Source: Vibrio tubiashii ATCC 19109
GTDB taxonomy: Bacteria; Pseudomonadota; Gammaproteobacteria; Enterobacterales; Vibrionaceae
Reading direction: 5' to 3'
DNA length: 64,000 nt
Assembly: GCF_000772105.1 (NCBI RefSeq)
Contig: NZ_CP009354.1
Coordinates: 1,426,001-1,490,000 of the forward strand
In this document: positions 8,011 through 16,154 of the stretch, in pieces
How the letters are laid out: each line of letters starts with the position of its first letter
Numbering within the stretch: the first letter of the stretch is position 1
Position numbers and translations under genes: made by a program
Notes under the pieces: generated by a model
Databases searched by the model: none
The model's input: only the letters and a program-made list of their open reading frames with translations
What the model was told of the DNA's origin: nothing

Positions 8011-8757
8011 ATGAAAGAGAGTCTAACAGTTAGCTTAGCTCAAGTTCCGGTTGTTAAAGGCGACGTAATGGGAAACCTTGAACATCACATCAAGATGATT
8101 AAACAGTCATCTTGCCACAATGCGGATGTTGTCGTTTTTCCGGAATTATCTTTGACTGGCTATGAACTTACTTTAGCCTCCGATCTTGCTCTCTCACCTG
8201 AGGTGCAGAGCTTTAAAGAACTCTCACAAGCTTCAGTTGAAAATGAGATTATCGTTGTAGCTGGATGTCCGCTAATAGCTGATAAATCCTCAAAGCCAAC
8301 TATAGGAGCAGTCGTTTGTTTTCCTAACGGAACGGTTGATTTTTATTCCAAACAGTACCTTCATGATGGTGAAGATGAATATTGCGCTACAGGCGATAAA
8401 GACTATCTATTTAAAGTGAACGGCTACCAAGTGGCATTGGCGATTTGTGCAGACTTTGTTGAACCTAACCATTCTCAACGAGCGAGAGATTTAGGTGCAG
8501 ACATCTATCTTGTTAGCGCTTTGATTTCTGAAACAGGTTTTGCCGCAGATGCAAAGATCTTATCGGATATAGCACTAGCGCATCGTTTTCCTGTACTTCT
8601 GAGTAACCACATTTCAGTGACTGGGGGTTGGGACGTATGTGGCAACAACTCCATTTGGAACTCGCGTGGTGAATGGGTAAGTAGTTCTGCGTCGAAAAAC
8701 AGTGGGTTACTTGTATGCACCATTCAAGATGAGAAAATTAAAGTGGTTAGAGTATGA
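8011..8757 (+). CDS. Carbon-nitrogen hydrolase (nitrilase superfamily)
   Basis: 248 residues with the nitrilase-superfamily catalytic triad: Glu45 (FPELSLTGYEL), Lys114 (YSKQYLH) and Cys146 (AICADF). A neighbouring Glu at 121 in HDGEDEYC may be the second glutamate. Hydrolyses an amide or nitrile C-N bond in a small molecule; the subfamily cannot be told from the sequence. The ATG at 8011 has an AAGGAAG site; an upstream in-frame TTG does not. Last gene of the co-directional small-gene run. Confidence 0.9.
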   Translation: MKESLTVSLAQVPVVKGDVMGNLEHHIKMIKQSSCHNADVVVFPELSLTGYELTLASDLALSPEVQSFKELSQASVENEIIVVAGCPLIADKSSKPTIGAVVCFPNGTVDFYSKQYLHDGEDEYCATGDKDYLFKVNGYQVALAICADFVEPNHSQRARDLGADIYLVSALISETGFAADAKILSDIALAHRFPVLLSNHISVTGGWDVCGNNSIWNSRGEWVSSSASKNSGLLVCTIQDEKIKVVRV

Positions 8758-8958
8758 CAGCTAATGTGTTTGACTAGAAAGTACATCGTCTGCCCAATGA
8801 GCAGCGGCCGAAGTAAGTCTCTTTTTTGCTCTGACAGATACGTCTCCTTACCAATAATCAGAGAGCGTCCTTATTAATCATCGAGTGTGATGTGTATAAT
8901 CATCTACTCATTTAAGGCTATTGATATGGCTTTAGTCGGCTTAAAAAATGGATTATTG

Positions 8959-9465
8959 ATGCAGTTACAAAATATCGACAAGCAGCTATACCGTTCTCGT
9001 TTGAATATCGTGATTGTCGCCTGTATTGCGGCTTTGTCTGCATTTAGTTTGGCAATTTCCCAAACGTTGATTTACCTATTCCCAGCAGAGCAAGGTTCTC
9101 ATTTTCACTGGAACTTACTTGGTGTCATCGTCAGTGCAATTGGAGTAGTGGTGACGTTAGTAAAGTTAAAAACGCACCCTAAAATGCGTGAAGTGGCGTA
9201 TGTGTGGGATCTTAAACAGGCCTTAAACCTAATCCACCGTAAGAATCGAGCACTCCAAACCGCGGCACAAGATGGAAATGTTAATGCGATGCTGGCACTT
9301 CAATTTAGCTACGAAGGCTCTCGTCAGCTTTGGCAACTCGATGACAACACCATCACTATGAACAGTTTAAATGCCGCTCAAGCGAACCTCGAACAATGGG
9401 TTCAAGAGTATGGTGTTACCTTGGATATCTCAGATTATCATTCAGGACTTTTGAAGTCGTTCTGA
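8959..9465 (+). CDS. DUF3087 family membrane protein
   Basis: About 168 residues. The start MQLQNIDKQLYRSRLN matches my memory of DUF3087 proteins; in-frame starts also exist at 8926 (ATG) and 8887 (GTG), none with a strong ribosome-binding site. Two hydrophobic segments (about residues 16-40 and 52-72) precede a cytoplasmic helical domain of ~100 residues. Found in vibrios and relatives with no known function. Its 3' end is followed by a stem-loop and then by the orphan carboxypeptidase tail fragment. Confidence 0.75.
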   Translation: MQLQNIDKQLYRSRLNIVIVACIAALSAFSLAISQTLIYLFPAEQGSHFHWNLLGVIVSAIGVVVTLVKLKTHPKMREVAYVWDLKQALNLIHRKNRALQTAAQDGNVNAMLALQFSYEGSRQLWQLDDNTITMNSLNAAQANLEQWVQEYGVTLDISDYHSGLLKSF

Positions 9466-9489
9466 AAAATGAATGGGTAATTCTAGAAT

Positions 9490-9532
9490 GGTTTGATTGC
9501 CTGAAAGAGCACGTCAGTCAGGCAGTCAAACC
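9490..9532. terminator. Stem-loop between DUF3087 gene and carboxypeptidase tail fragment
   Basis: A 15-bp stem (9490-9504 with 9518-9532, one G-T mismatch) encloses a 13-base loop. No long T run follows on either strand, so termination is plausible but not proven. Probably the ancestral convergent terminator of DUF3087 and the carboxypeptidase gene before the toxin-antitoxin unit arrived. Confidence 0.5.
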
Positions 9533-9551
9533 GTTGGCTTAGTTTTACAAA

Positions 9552-9734
9552 TTAGCCCAAGTAACGTGTTTTTAAATGATCTTGGAAGAACTTCGCATTG
9601 AGTGTTTCACCAGTCGCTTGCTTCACAAGTTCATCCGTGGTTAACAAGCTTCCTTTACTCCAGATCTTATCTTCTAGCCAAGTGAAAATAGGTGATAGGT
9701 CACCGTTTCGGCTTATGTAGTCAACGTCAAACAC
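9552..9734 (-). pseudogene. Orphan C-terminal fragment of M32 carboxypeptidase (duplicated tail)
   Basis: This 60-codon fragment matches the last ~58 residues of the carboxypeptidase encoded at 10505-11986. Both end in the LEDKIWSKGSLLTTDELVKQ core followed by NAKFFQ(D/E)HLK(T/S)RYL. A 76-bp core (9607-9682) is identical to 10557-10632 at an offset of 950 bp, whereas the flanking sequence has diverged at many positions. It has no ribosome-binding site or HEXXH domain and is not a functional peptidase. It marks the far side of the toxin-antitoxin insertion. Confidence 0.85.
9607..9682 (-). repeat. 76-bp direct repeat, copy 1
   Basis: Identical over 76 bp to 10557-10632 (same strand, 950 bp apart). 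Homology continues in diverged form on both sides (about 9555-9734). Flanks the toxin-antitoxin unit. Confidence 0.9.
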
Positions 9735-9768
9735 CTTTCCAATCAGTAGAGATACTTATAGTTGTTGA

Positions 9769-9799
9769 GTCAAATTGAGTCCAAATTTGACCTCAAATT
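9769..9799. promoter_or_regulatory. Putative autoregulatory operator of the toxin-antitoxin pair
   Basis: An inverted repeat, GTCAAATT (9769-9776) and AATTTGAC (9784-9791), is followed by a third half-site CTCAAATT (9792-9799), 44 bp upstream of the antitoxin start. Iterated half-sites ahead of the antitoxin gene are typical of toxin-antitoxin autorepression. The role is inferred from position and symmetry. Confidence 0.5.
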
Positions 9800-9842
9800 A
9801 ATGTTGGCGTAAAATTTTTGTGTAACTTATAGCGAGGTCACT

Positions 9843-10118
9843 ATGAACAAGACTCATACGATGTCACAACGCGCTGCAAAAGATAGCCTTGGTAATCCTG
9901 ATGCCTTCAAAGGCGGCTGTGTAGTAACAAAAAATGGTACGGCTGAACTGTATATTCAAACTGCAGAAGAAAGGGAACAAGAAGAACAAGTCATTCATGT
10001 GGAACGACAGGCAAATGCGCTGTTAAAGTTGGCTATGATGGCCAAAGATGATGTTGTGGCTGGTCGAGTTCACTCTAAAGAAGAAGTATTAGAACGTCTT
10101 CGCGCAGCAAGGAGCTAA
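9843..10118 (+). CDS. Putative antitoxin of a RelE/ParE-type system
   Basis: 91-residue acidic/basic mixed protein directly upstream of a RelE/ParE-like toxin gene, 3 bp apart. The N-terminal ~45 residues (GNPDAFKGGCVVTKNGTAEL segment) look like the small DNA-binding fold of Phd/YefM-like antitoxins, and the C-terminal half is a long charged helix (residues 48-90) suited to wrapping the toxin. The start has a GAGG site. Identity as antitoxin rests mainly on context; the exact family was not recognised. Confidence 0.7.
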   Translation: MNKTHTMSQRAAKDSLGNPDAFKGGCVVTKNGTAELYIQTAEEREQEEQVIHVERQANALLKLAMMAKDDVVAGRVHSKEEVLERLRAARS

Positions 10119-10121
10119 CTC

Positions 10122-10451
10122 TTGGAAGTCATCTTCACGGAAATGGCTGTGAACTGTTTACTAGAAATTGAATCGCTTGCTGTTGAAAACCATTCAGAAG
10201 AACAAGTGGCGGCATTTACTGAAGGTTTAGTAAACCGAAATTACGATGCAATCTCTGAAGACCCTGAACGTTACAGATATAATCCAACATTGTTGGATTT
10301 TGGAGTCAAGTTTAGGGAAAGACTAGATAGTTCTTATCGTTGTCTATATGAAATCATTGATAACAAAGCTTATGTGATGCTTGTTTTACATACTAAACAA
10401 GATTTAATTAGCGCCCTATATCGGCACCAGATAATCAAAGGCTTTAATTGA
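10122..10451 (+). CDS. RelE/ParE-family toxin
   Basis: 109 residues with the RelE/ParE fold pattern: an N-terminal strand-helix-helix, then paired strands in the second half (KFRERLDSSYRCLYEII, AYVMLVLHTKQDLISALYRH, each shortened here). It would act as an mRNA interferase or gyrase poison; which one is not clear. TTG start with AAGGAG 7 bases upstream and three bases after the antitoxin stop, so translation is coupled. The pair, with its promoter, sits between duplicated 3' ends of the M32 carboxypeptidase gene. Confidence 0.75.
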   Translation: MEVIFTEMAVNCLLEIESLAVENHSEEQVAAFTEGLVNRNYDAISEDPERYRYNPTLLDFGVKFRERLDSSYRCLYEIIDNKAYVMLVLHTKQDLISALYRHQIIKGFN

Positions 10452-10467
10452 TTAAAGTTGCAACTAG

Positions 10468-10499
10468 TGCGGGAACAGCCGGAGTGACTGTTCCCGCAT
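10468..10499. terminator. Bidirectional terminator between toxin and carboxypeptidase genes
   Basis: Perfect 11-bp stem TGCGGGAACAG (10468-10478) with CTGTTCCCGCA (10488-10498) and a 9-base loop, lying between two convergent stop codons. Flanking U runs are short. Confidence 0.65.
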
Positions 10500-10504
10500 T
10501 AAGC

Positions 10505-11986
10505 TTATAAATAGCGGCTCTTCAAATGCTCTTGGAAGAACTTGGCATTGAGTGTATCACCAGTCGCTTGCTTCACAAGTTCATCCGTGGTTAACAAGCT
10601 TCCTTTACTCCAGATCTTATCTTCTAGCCAAGCGAAAATATGTGATAGGTCACCGCTTCGAATAGCGCCGTCTACATCAATCGTTTGTTTCATGGCTGAC
10701 ATAAACTGAGCCGCGTACATGGCACCTAATGTGTATGACGGGAAGTAACCAAATGCGCCGTCTGTCCAGTGGATGTCTTGCATACAACCATTCTTATAGT
10801 TGCCTTCTGTTGAAAGCCCTAAGTACTGTTGCATTTTTTGATTCCATAGCTCTGGAACGTCTGTATGTTTTATTTTGCCATTGATTAGGTCGCGCTCGAT
10901 TTCATAGCGCAAAATGACGTGTGCAGGGTAGGTGAGCTCGTCAGCGTCGACACGGATAAAGTCCTTTTTAACTCGTGTGTAGAGTTTTTGGAAGTTTGAT
11001 TGCGAGAACAACTCTGCGCTGTGACCATCAAAATGCTGGCCAGCTAGACGAGCAAGGTGTTCGATAAATGCGTCACTTCGGCCTACTTGCATCTCAAAGA
11101 ATAGAGACTGAGATTCGTGGATACCCATTGAACGCGCTTCACCAGATGGCAAGCCAGACAGCGTTTTTGGTAGTCCTTGCTCGTAACGTGCATGCCCAGT
11201 TTCGTGAACAATGCCCATTAAGGACTGAACAAACTCGCTTTCATCGTAACGAGTGGTAATACGAACGTCCGTTGGTACGCCGCCACAAAATGGGTGAACA
11301 CTCTCATCTAAGCGTCCGTGATTGAAGTCGAATTGAAGCAGCTTCATTACTTCGAGGCCAAGCGCTTTCTGCTTATTGGTATCGAAAGTGCCTTCTGCTT
11401 GTACGAAATGTTCAGCGGCTTGCTTATCGATTACTTGGTTGATCAGCTCAGGCAACCAAGTTTTTACGTCGCTAAAAAGACGGTCAAGAGATTCGGAGTT
11501 AGTCCCTGGCTCATAGATATCGAGCATGGCATCGTAAGGAGAAAGTCCATTTACTTCAGCGCGAATTTGCGCTTCTTCTTGTGAGAGCTTTACCACCTCT
11601 GCCCAGTTTTTTTCAAAACCCTGCCAGTCATTGTTTCCGCGTTGGGTACGCCATGCGTGCTCACATTTAGAACCCGCTAAAGATTTGGCCTGAACTAATG
11701 ACTCTGGTAACACGTTTGCCTGTTGCCATTGACGCTTTAACTCGCACAATGTGGCTTTATCTTGAGTGTTTAACTGTTCAGATTCGGCTTCAGCAAACCA
11801 GTCTTCTAGTTGTGGCTGAGTATGTAAGCCGTGAATGTGCACCGACAGTTCTGCCATTGCTTCCGAGCGAGCTTGATTTCCGCCTGATGGCATCACAGCT
11901 GCTTGGTCCCAACCACAAATAGCAGCAAGGTGATTGAAGTGAGAAATCTTCTTAGAATGTTGTTTGAGTTTTTCGAATGCGCTCAT
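10505..11986 (-). CDS. M32 family metallocarboxypeptidase (Taq carboxypeptidase type)
   Basis: 493 residues from the ATG at 11986, which has a GGAAGG site; an upstream in-frame ATG (12037) adds 17 residues unlike the family. The zinc motif HETGH is at residues 261-265 and the third ligand at Glu291 (GIHESQS). M32 enzymes are cytoplasmic broad-specificity carboxypeptidases. The C-terminal ~58 codons are duplicated 950 bp downstream (9552-9734), and the toxin-antitoxin pair occupies the space between, so the present 3' end may have been supplied by the incoming DNA. The reading frame is intact and full length. Confidence 0.93.
   Translation of the reverse strand: MSAFEKLKQHSKKISHFNHLAAICGWDQAAVMPSGGNQARSEAMAELSVHIHGLHTQPQLEDWFAEAESEQLNTQDKATLCELKRQWQQANVLPESLVQAKSLAGSKCEHAWRTQRGNNDWQGFEKNWAEVVKLSQEEAQIRAEVNGLSPYDAMLDIYEPGTNSESLDRLFSDVKTWLPELINQVIDKQAAEHFVQAEGTFDTNKQKALGLEVMKLLQFDFNHGRLDESVHPFCGGVPTDVRITTRYDESEFVQSLMGIVHETGHARYEQGLPKTLSGLPSGEARSMGIHESQSLFFEMQVGRSDAFIEHLARLAGQHFDGHSAELFSQSNFQKLYTRVKKDFIRVDADELTYPAHVILRYEIERDLINGKIKHTDVPELWNQKMQQYLGLSTEGNYKNGCMQDIHWTDGAFGYFPSYTLGAMYAAQFMSAMKQTIDVDGAIRSGDLSHIFAWLEDKIWSKGSLLTTDELVKQATGDTLNAKFFQEHLKSRYL
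10557..10632 (-). repeat. 76-bp direct repeat, copy 2 (inside carboxypeptidase gene)
   Basis: Identical to 9607-9682; the in-gene copy of the duplicated carboxypeptidase tail. Confidence 0.9.
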
Positions 11987-12141
11987 GGATCGCCTTCCGT
12001 GACTATTGATTTGTAAAGGCGAAAGCTTATCAATCAATGATTATGAGACCAAGTGAATTTAATCAAGAGTTGAACCTCGGTTATACCTTCCTATAACATG
12101 GGGTGGAATTGTAAACAGCCCCTAATCAGTCAGGACGACCC

Positions 12142-12783
12142 ATGATTATCAATATCGAAGCCTTTTTAATCGCAATTACTATTCTTACCCTGACTCCTGG
12201 GTTAGACACTGCCTTGGTAATTCGTAACTCCTCGCGCGGTGGTTTTAGTGATGGCTTTTTAACAAGCTTAGGGATATGTCTTGGTCTGTTCGTCCATGCC
12301 ACGTTTTCGGCGGTGGGTATTTCTGCGATTTTGGCTCAATCTGCTGAACTGTTTAACGCGGTGAAGATGGTTGGCGCAGCCTACTTAATCTGGCTAGGTG
12401 TGATGACTTTGAAAGGCCTTTTAAATGGAACGAGTTCTGGTTTAAATGCAAACGTCGTGGTGGGTTCAACGCCTCTTGATGCAAAGCGGTCACTACGTGA
12501 AGGATTTCTATCTAACGTGCTAAACCCTAAAACAGCGGTTTTCTACCTCGCGTTTTTACCTCAGTTTATCAACCCTGAAGGTTCGGCATTTTTGCAGTCT
12601 TGCTTAATGGCTGCGATCCATTTTGTTATAGCCATGGTTTGGCAGTGTGGTTTAGCGGGCGTGCTTACGAAAGCGAAAAACTTACTTCAAAGTCAACGAT
12701 TTACTCGCTGGATGGAAGGTTCGACAGGGGCGGTTTTAGTCTTCCTTGGTATCAAGCTTCTAGTTGAAAAGCCTCAGGTATAG
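12142..12783 (+). CDS. LysE/RhtB-family amino-acid exporter
   Basis: 213-residue membrane protein with six predicted hydrophobic segments. Characteristic motifs: TLTPGLDTALVIRNS near residue 20, the VGAAYLIWLGV helix, and SNVLNPKTAVFYLAFLPQFI. Members export homoserine, threonine, lysine or related amino acids. Oriented away from the carboxypeptidase gene, from which it is separated by 155 bp. Its 3' end overlaps the convergent hydrolase gene by 10 bp. Substrate not assignable. Confidence 0.92.
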   Translation: MIINIEAFLIAITILTLTPGLDTALVIRNSSRGGFSDGFLTSLGICLGLFVHATFSAVGISAILAQSAELFNAVKMVGAAYLIWLGVMTLKGLLNGTSSGLNANVVVGSTPLDAKRSLREGFLSNVLNPKTAVFYLAFLPQFINPEGSAFLQSCLMAAIHFVIAMVWQCGLAGVLTKAKNLLQSQRFTRWMEGSTGAVLVFLGIKLLVEKPQV

Positions 12784-13535
12784 TCTGTGCTTAGCTCGAT
12801 ATTGGCAAACCAGTGTAAAAGATGATCACACAGTGCGTGGGGTTTGGCTAACGGCAAGTCGTGCGCATCACAATCAAAACGTTTTATTTCTACCTTCCAA
12901 GCCTTCGCTATAGCTTCGCCACATCGACTATCTACTAGTTTGTCTCGTTCGCTAACAATGATTTGAGTTGGAATTGCTGGTGGAGCGCTTTGCCCTTTAA
13001 ATTTTGCCGCAGCATACAGTTGTCGAATCGCATTGATCGCCGTGACAGGGTGATTTCGCGCAAGATTAAGGTGATGTTCGATCACTTCAGGATGATGAAG
13101 GCTGATTGGGCTTGTCCATTCGATGATGGACTGTTGGAATGCTTCACTCCCTTTTAAACTTGATGCACCAATGCTGAGTAGGGCCTGAAGGTTTATTCGT
13201 TGCCAAAAAGGACTGTAACGAGAAAAGCTCGGATTAATCAGGGTTAAGCTTGCTACCTGACCCGGTAGTACATGTGCCCAATGACTGGCGAGCATAGAGC
13301 CCATTGAAATCGCGACTAAGTGATAACGTTCGCAGTTCTTAGGGAGTTGTGCCAGCACAGGTGCAAGCATTTGCTCGATACCGCTTGGGCTAGTTTTGTT
13401 GTAAAGCGCACCGTTGCCGGGGACATTGGGCGTGATGATCGCGATATCTGGAGAAGCTTGCTGAATGGCATTGACCGTATCTTGCCAATGACCGCTTTCT
13501 CTTAATAACCCTCTGACTAAGACTATCGGTACCAT
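12774..13535 (-). CDS. Alpha/beta-fold hydrolase
   Basis: 253 residues with an alpha/beta-hydrolase layout. The nucleophile elbow is AISMGS (Ser near residue 97; the usual first Gly is Ala), the acid is in VSERDKLVD, and the His is in CDAHDLPLAKP. The oxyanion HG motif is replaced by RG near residue 8. Its start codon lies inside the last codons of the upstream M14-like gene (13-bp overlap), so the two are coupled. Substrate unknown; no acyl-carrier or lipase-type signature. Confidence 0.85.
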   Translation of the reverse strand: MVPIVLVRGLLRESGHWQDTVNAIQQASPDIAIITPNVPGNGALYNKTSPSGIEQMLAPVLAQLPKNCERYHLVAISMGSMLASHWAHVLPGQVASLTLINPSFSRYSPFWQRINLQALLSIGASSLKGSEAFQQSIIEWTSPISLHHPEVIEHHLNLARNHPVTAINAIRQLYAAAKFKGQSAPPAIPTQIIVSERDKLVDSRCGEAIAKAWKVEIKRFDCDAHDLPLAKPHALCDHLLHWFANIELSTDYT

Positions 13536-14536
13536 AGTTTGTTGGCCTTTTCCCTATACTTTTCTTCATCGCTTATCGACATATTGGCGAGTAGATCGTT
13601 GTCGAGCACCTGAATTAAATAGCTTAGCAGAGTGCTGTGTCGCCGCTGTACCCGTTTTATCCTATGGGGTTTAGTCGGGTGAAACATTTGGCTGAATCTC
13701 AGCATTTGTATTGGGTTCTTTTTCACCCATAGCCAAGAACCAAGTTCAAGAGTGAGGGGTAAAAAGTCGTTCTCTGATTTCGTTTGATGTTGTATAAGCA
13801 TCCAATCCCAAAAGTCGCCATGAGTTGTGTACTGGTGCCATTGCGGTTCAAACTGGTAAAGCTCGTAGTGAGGGTAGCTTTTGCGAAACTGTCTATACAG
13901 CAGGTAGTATTGGGACAAATTACTTGGCGGATGTTTACTGTGGGCATATGGAAACCAAAGCCTATCACGCGTGCCAAAGCCACTATGAAGGTCGAGTAGA
14001 ATCGAAGAGCGGGAGTGCTCTGTACTACAGAGAATGTACTGTGACAAGGCTTGTAGCTCTCGTTCCATCTGATCGGGGTTACCACGATACCACGGCAGTG
14101 CAGAACTAAAATTTTGCCCAGCATAGAGCTGATGAATAGGGTTTGAGCTTTTGATTGGCGCGTTTCTCATCAAATCGACACCATTGTGGTTGGCTCGCTT
14201 TTTAAGAGCGACGCCCCACGGATTAACGACTGGAATCGCGATGATTCGAACTCTCTCCAGTGATTCTTGTAATTGTCTATCCCATTCAAGTCTGCGTAGT
14301 AAGCTCTTAACAAACGCTAGAATGATCTGGCTACCAATTCGCTCGACACCATGAACTGCCCCTGTAAAGAAAAGGCAGGGAGATTGTTGAATGTTTGCTC
14401 CTATTTCCAAAGCGTATAATGGCAGAGACTTCCCTTGATGCGGTATTTTATCGAGGAGGTTTAAACGTACGTTCTGAGGAAACTGATCGGTGAGTTGTTC
14501 AATGTGCTGAATGTCACGGGGGATATGTCCAATCAT
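13523..14536 (-). CDS. M14-family zinc carboxypeptidase-like protein
   Basis: 337 residues from ATG 14536 (a TTG two codons upstream is also open). Zinc ligands of the M14 fold are visible: His62 and Glu65 (GAVHGVER), a later His in LLDLHSGFG, and the catalytic Glu in LTLELGSW. The NPWG and NHNGVDLMRN segments match murein-tripeptide-amidase/DUF2817-type M14 proteins. No signal peptide, so probably cytoplasmic. Cotranscribed and overlapping with the alpha/beta hydrolase downstream. A role in peptide or cell-wall fragment turnover is plausible, not shown. Confidence 0.82.
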   Translation of the reverse strand: MIGHIPRDIQHIEQLTDQFPQNVRLNLLDKIPHQGKSLPLYALEIGANIQQSPCLFFTGAVHGVERIGSQIILAFVKSLLRRLEWDRQLQESLERVRIIAIPVVNPWGVALKKRANHNGVDLMRNAPIKSSNPIHQLYAGQNFSSALPWYRGNPDQMERELQALSQYILCSTEHSRSSILLDLHSGFGTRDRLWFPYAHSKHPPSNLSQYYLLYRQFRKSYPHYELYQFEPQWHQYTTHGDFWDWMLIQHQTKSENDFLPLTLELGSWLWVKKNPIQMLRFSQMFHPTKPHRIKRVQRRHSTLLSYLIQVLDNDLLANMSISDEEKYREKANKLWYR

Positions 14537-14622
14537 TATCAAGCTCTAACAGGGTTTGAGACAAGTTTAGAACTGTAGGAGGTCGATTGGGTGAAGTATT
14601 TGTTTCAGTTAGATAAAACAAA

Positions 14623-14648
14623 AATGCGAAGCGCTTCCGCTTCGCATT
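14623..14648 (-). terminator. Rho-independent terminator of the symporter gene
   Basis: 11-bp perfect stem (AATGCGAAGCG with its complement) around a CTTC loop; read on the minus strand it is followed by TTTTTGTTTT. Lies 29 bp past the symporter stop. Confidence 0.85.
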
Positions 14649-14676
14649 GGTTGGGCTTAATCAGAGTCTAATGAAT

Positions 14677-16047
14677 CTAAACTGTCACTCGATTATTTCG
14701 AACTGTTGAGACTTGCGCAAAGTAGAGCTTAGTTTCCTCAACCACAACATGGCGTAAAGCAATAAGACCAATTAGGTTTGGAATTGCCATTAGACCATTC
14801 ACGATATCGGCGATAATCCAGATCATATCTAGGTGTAAGAAGGCGCCAGAAGCAACTAAACAGACGAACACAAGTTTGTATGGCCACACCGCTTTGGTGC
14901 CAAATAGGTAAACCACGCAGCGTTCACCATAGTAGTTCCAACCTAAAATGGTGGTGAAGGCAAAGAAGATCAAACCAATTGAGACAAGCATTGGTCCAAA
15001 CGTGTCGGCATTAAGACCAACCGCAAAGGCATGAGTGGTCATGGCTGCACCTGCAAAGTCACTTTGCCAAGCACCAGTAAGAATCAGCGCAAGACCCGTC
15101 ATAGTACAAATAATGATGGTGTCGAAGAAGGTGCCTGTCATTGAGATCAAGCCCTGTTTTACACATGAATCGGTTTTTGCTGCCGCTGCCGCCATTGGCG
15201 CACTACCTAGGCCAGATTCGTTAGAAAATACGCCGCGAGCAATACCTGACTGGATGGCTAGCATGATGCTCGCGCCTAAGAATCCGCCAGTAGCTGCTGT
15301 GGACGTGAAGGCAGAAACCAGTACAAGCTCTACCGCATCTAGTAGCTTGTCTGCATTCATAATAATAACGCTTAAACAGGCTAATACGTAGAACAGTGCC
15401 ATGGTCGGTACGACTTTACCGGCGACCTTTGCGATAGATTTAATACCGCCCAGTGTTACAAAAGCAACAAGCAGTGTCAGTACACTGGCAGAGATTTCAC
15501 GAGAAACACCAAACGAGATCTCGCTAGCGTCTAAGATCGCGTTGACCTGCGGGAAGGTACCGATGCCGAAGCATGCCACGCCCAATGCAAATACAGCGAA
15601 CATCACAGCTAAAGCTTTAGAACCTACCCCATATTGCAGGTAGTACATAGGGCCACCGATCATCTGGCCTTTGTCGTCGACTTTGCGGTATTTTACAGCA
15701 AGCAAACACTCTGCGTATTTGGTCGCCATACCGAATAAGGCTGCAAGCCACATCCAGAATAGAGCACCTGGTCCACCGAGTTTGATTGCTGTCGCGACAC
15801 CTACGATGTTGCCTGTACCAATCGTTGCTGATAGGGCAGTACACAACGCAGCGAAACTAGAGACGTCGCCTTGTTTTTTAGAATCATCTTTACTGAAGAC
15901 CATTTTTAGCGCTGTCGGTAGGTGTCGAAACTGTAGTAAGCCCAAACGAAAAGTAAAGTAGACACCGGTACCAACCAATAAGATCAATAGTGGTGGACCC
16001 CAGACAAAGCTGTCGATTGTTTTAAGTAAAGATTGAAGGTTATCCAT
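14677..16047 (-). CDS. AGCS-family Na+:alanine/glycine symporter
   Basis: 456-residue inner-membrane transporter with about ten hydrophobic segments. Family motifs include FAALCTALSATIGTGNIVGVA near residue 70, KYAECLLAVKYR, GGPMYYLQYG, and SNESGLGSAPMAAAAAKTD (shortened here). It imports alanine or glycine with sodium. An AAGGGG site precedes the ATG. A tandem glycine riboswitch lies in its 5' leader, which points to glycine as a physiological substrate. In V. cholerae the classic cooperative glycine riboswitch precedes the same kind of gene. Confidence 0.95.
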   Translation of the reverse strand: MDNLQSLLKTIDSFVWGPPLLILLVGTGVYFTFRLGLLQFRHLPTALKMVFSKDDSKKQGDVSSFAALCTALSATIGTGNIVGVATAIKLGGPGALFWMWLAALFGMATKYAECLLAVKYRKVDDKGQMIGGPMYYLQYGVGSKALAVMFAVFALGVACFGIGTFPQVNAILDASEISFGVSREISASVLTLLVAFVTLGGIKSIAKVAGKVVPTMALFYVLACLSVIIMNADKLLDAVELVLVSAFTSTAATGGFLGASIMLAIQSGIARGVFSNESGLGSAPMAAAAAKTDSCVKQGLISMTGTFFDTIIICTMTGLALILTGAWQSDFAGAAMTTHAFAVGLNADTFGPMLVSIGLIFFAFTTILGWNYYGERCVVYLFGTKAVWPYKLVFVCLVASGAFLHLDMIWIIADIVNGLMAIPNLIGLIALRHVVVEETKLYFAQVSTVRNNRVTV

Positions 16048-16154
16048 GATTTCCCCTTAAGTGATAATGCTTATTTAAGGAGAAGAGTGAAAGTGCAGAG
16101 ATCATTGATCCCTATTAGCTACAGGCAGAAAAGCGACATAGCTGAATTGTTCTT

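Noticed and set aside
1..9465. Interpretation of the first 9.5 kb as part of a Vibrio superintegron cassette array
   Set aside because: The gene types and common strand fit, but the gaps hold no repeated attC/VCR-like sequence, and several genes overlap or form operons, which cassettes do not.
13723..14124. Several long antisense and shifted frames inside the M14 gene (for example 13825-14109 +)
   Set aside because: They shadow a full-length gene with catalytic motifs and show no ribosome-binding site or family resemblance.
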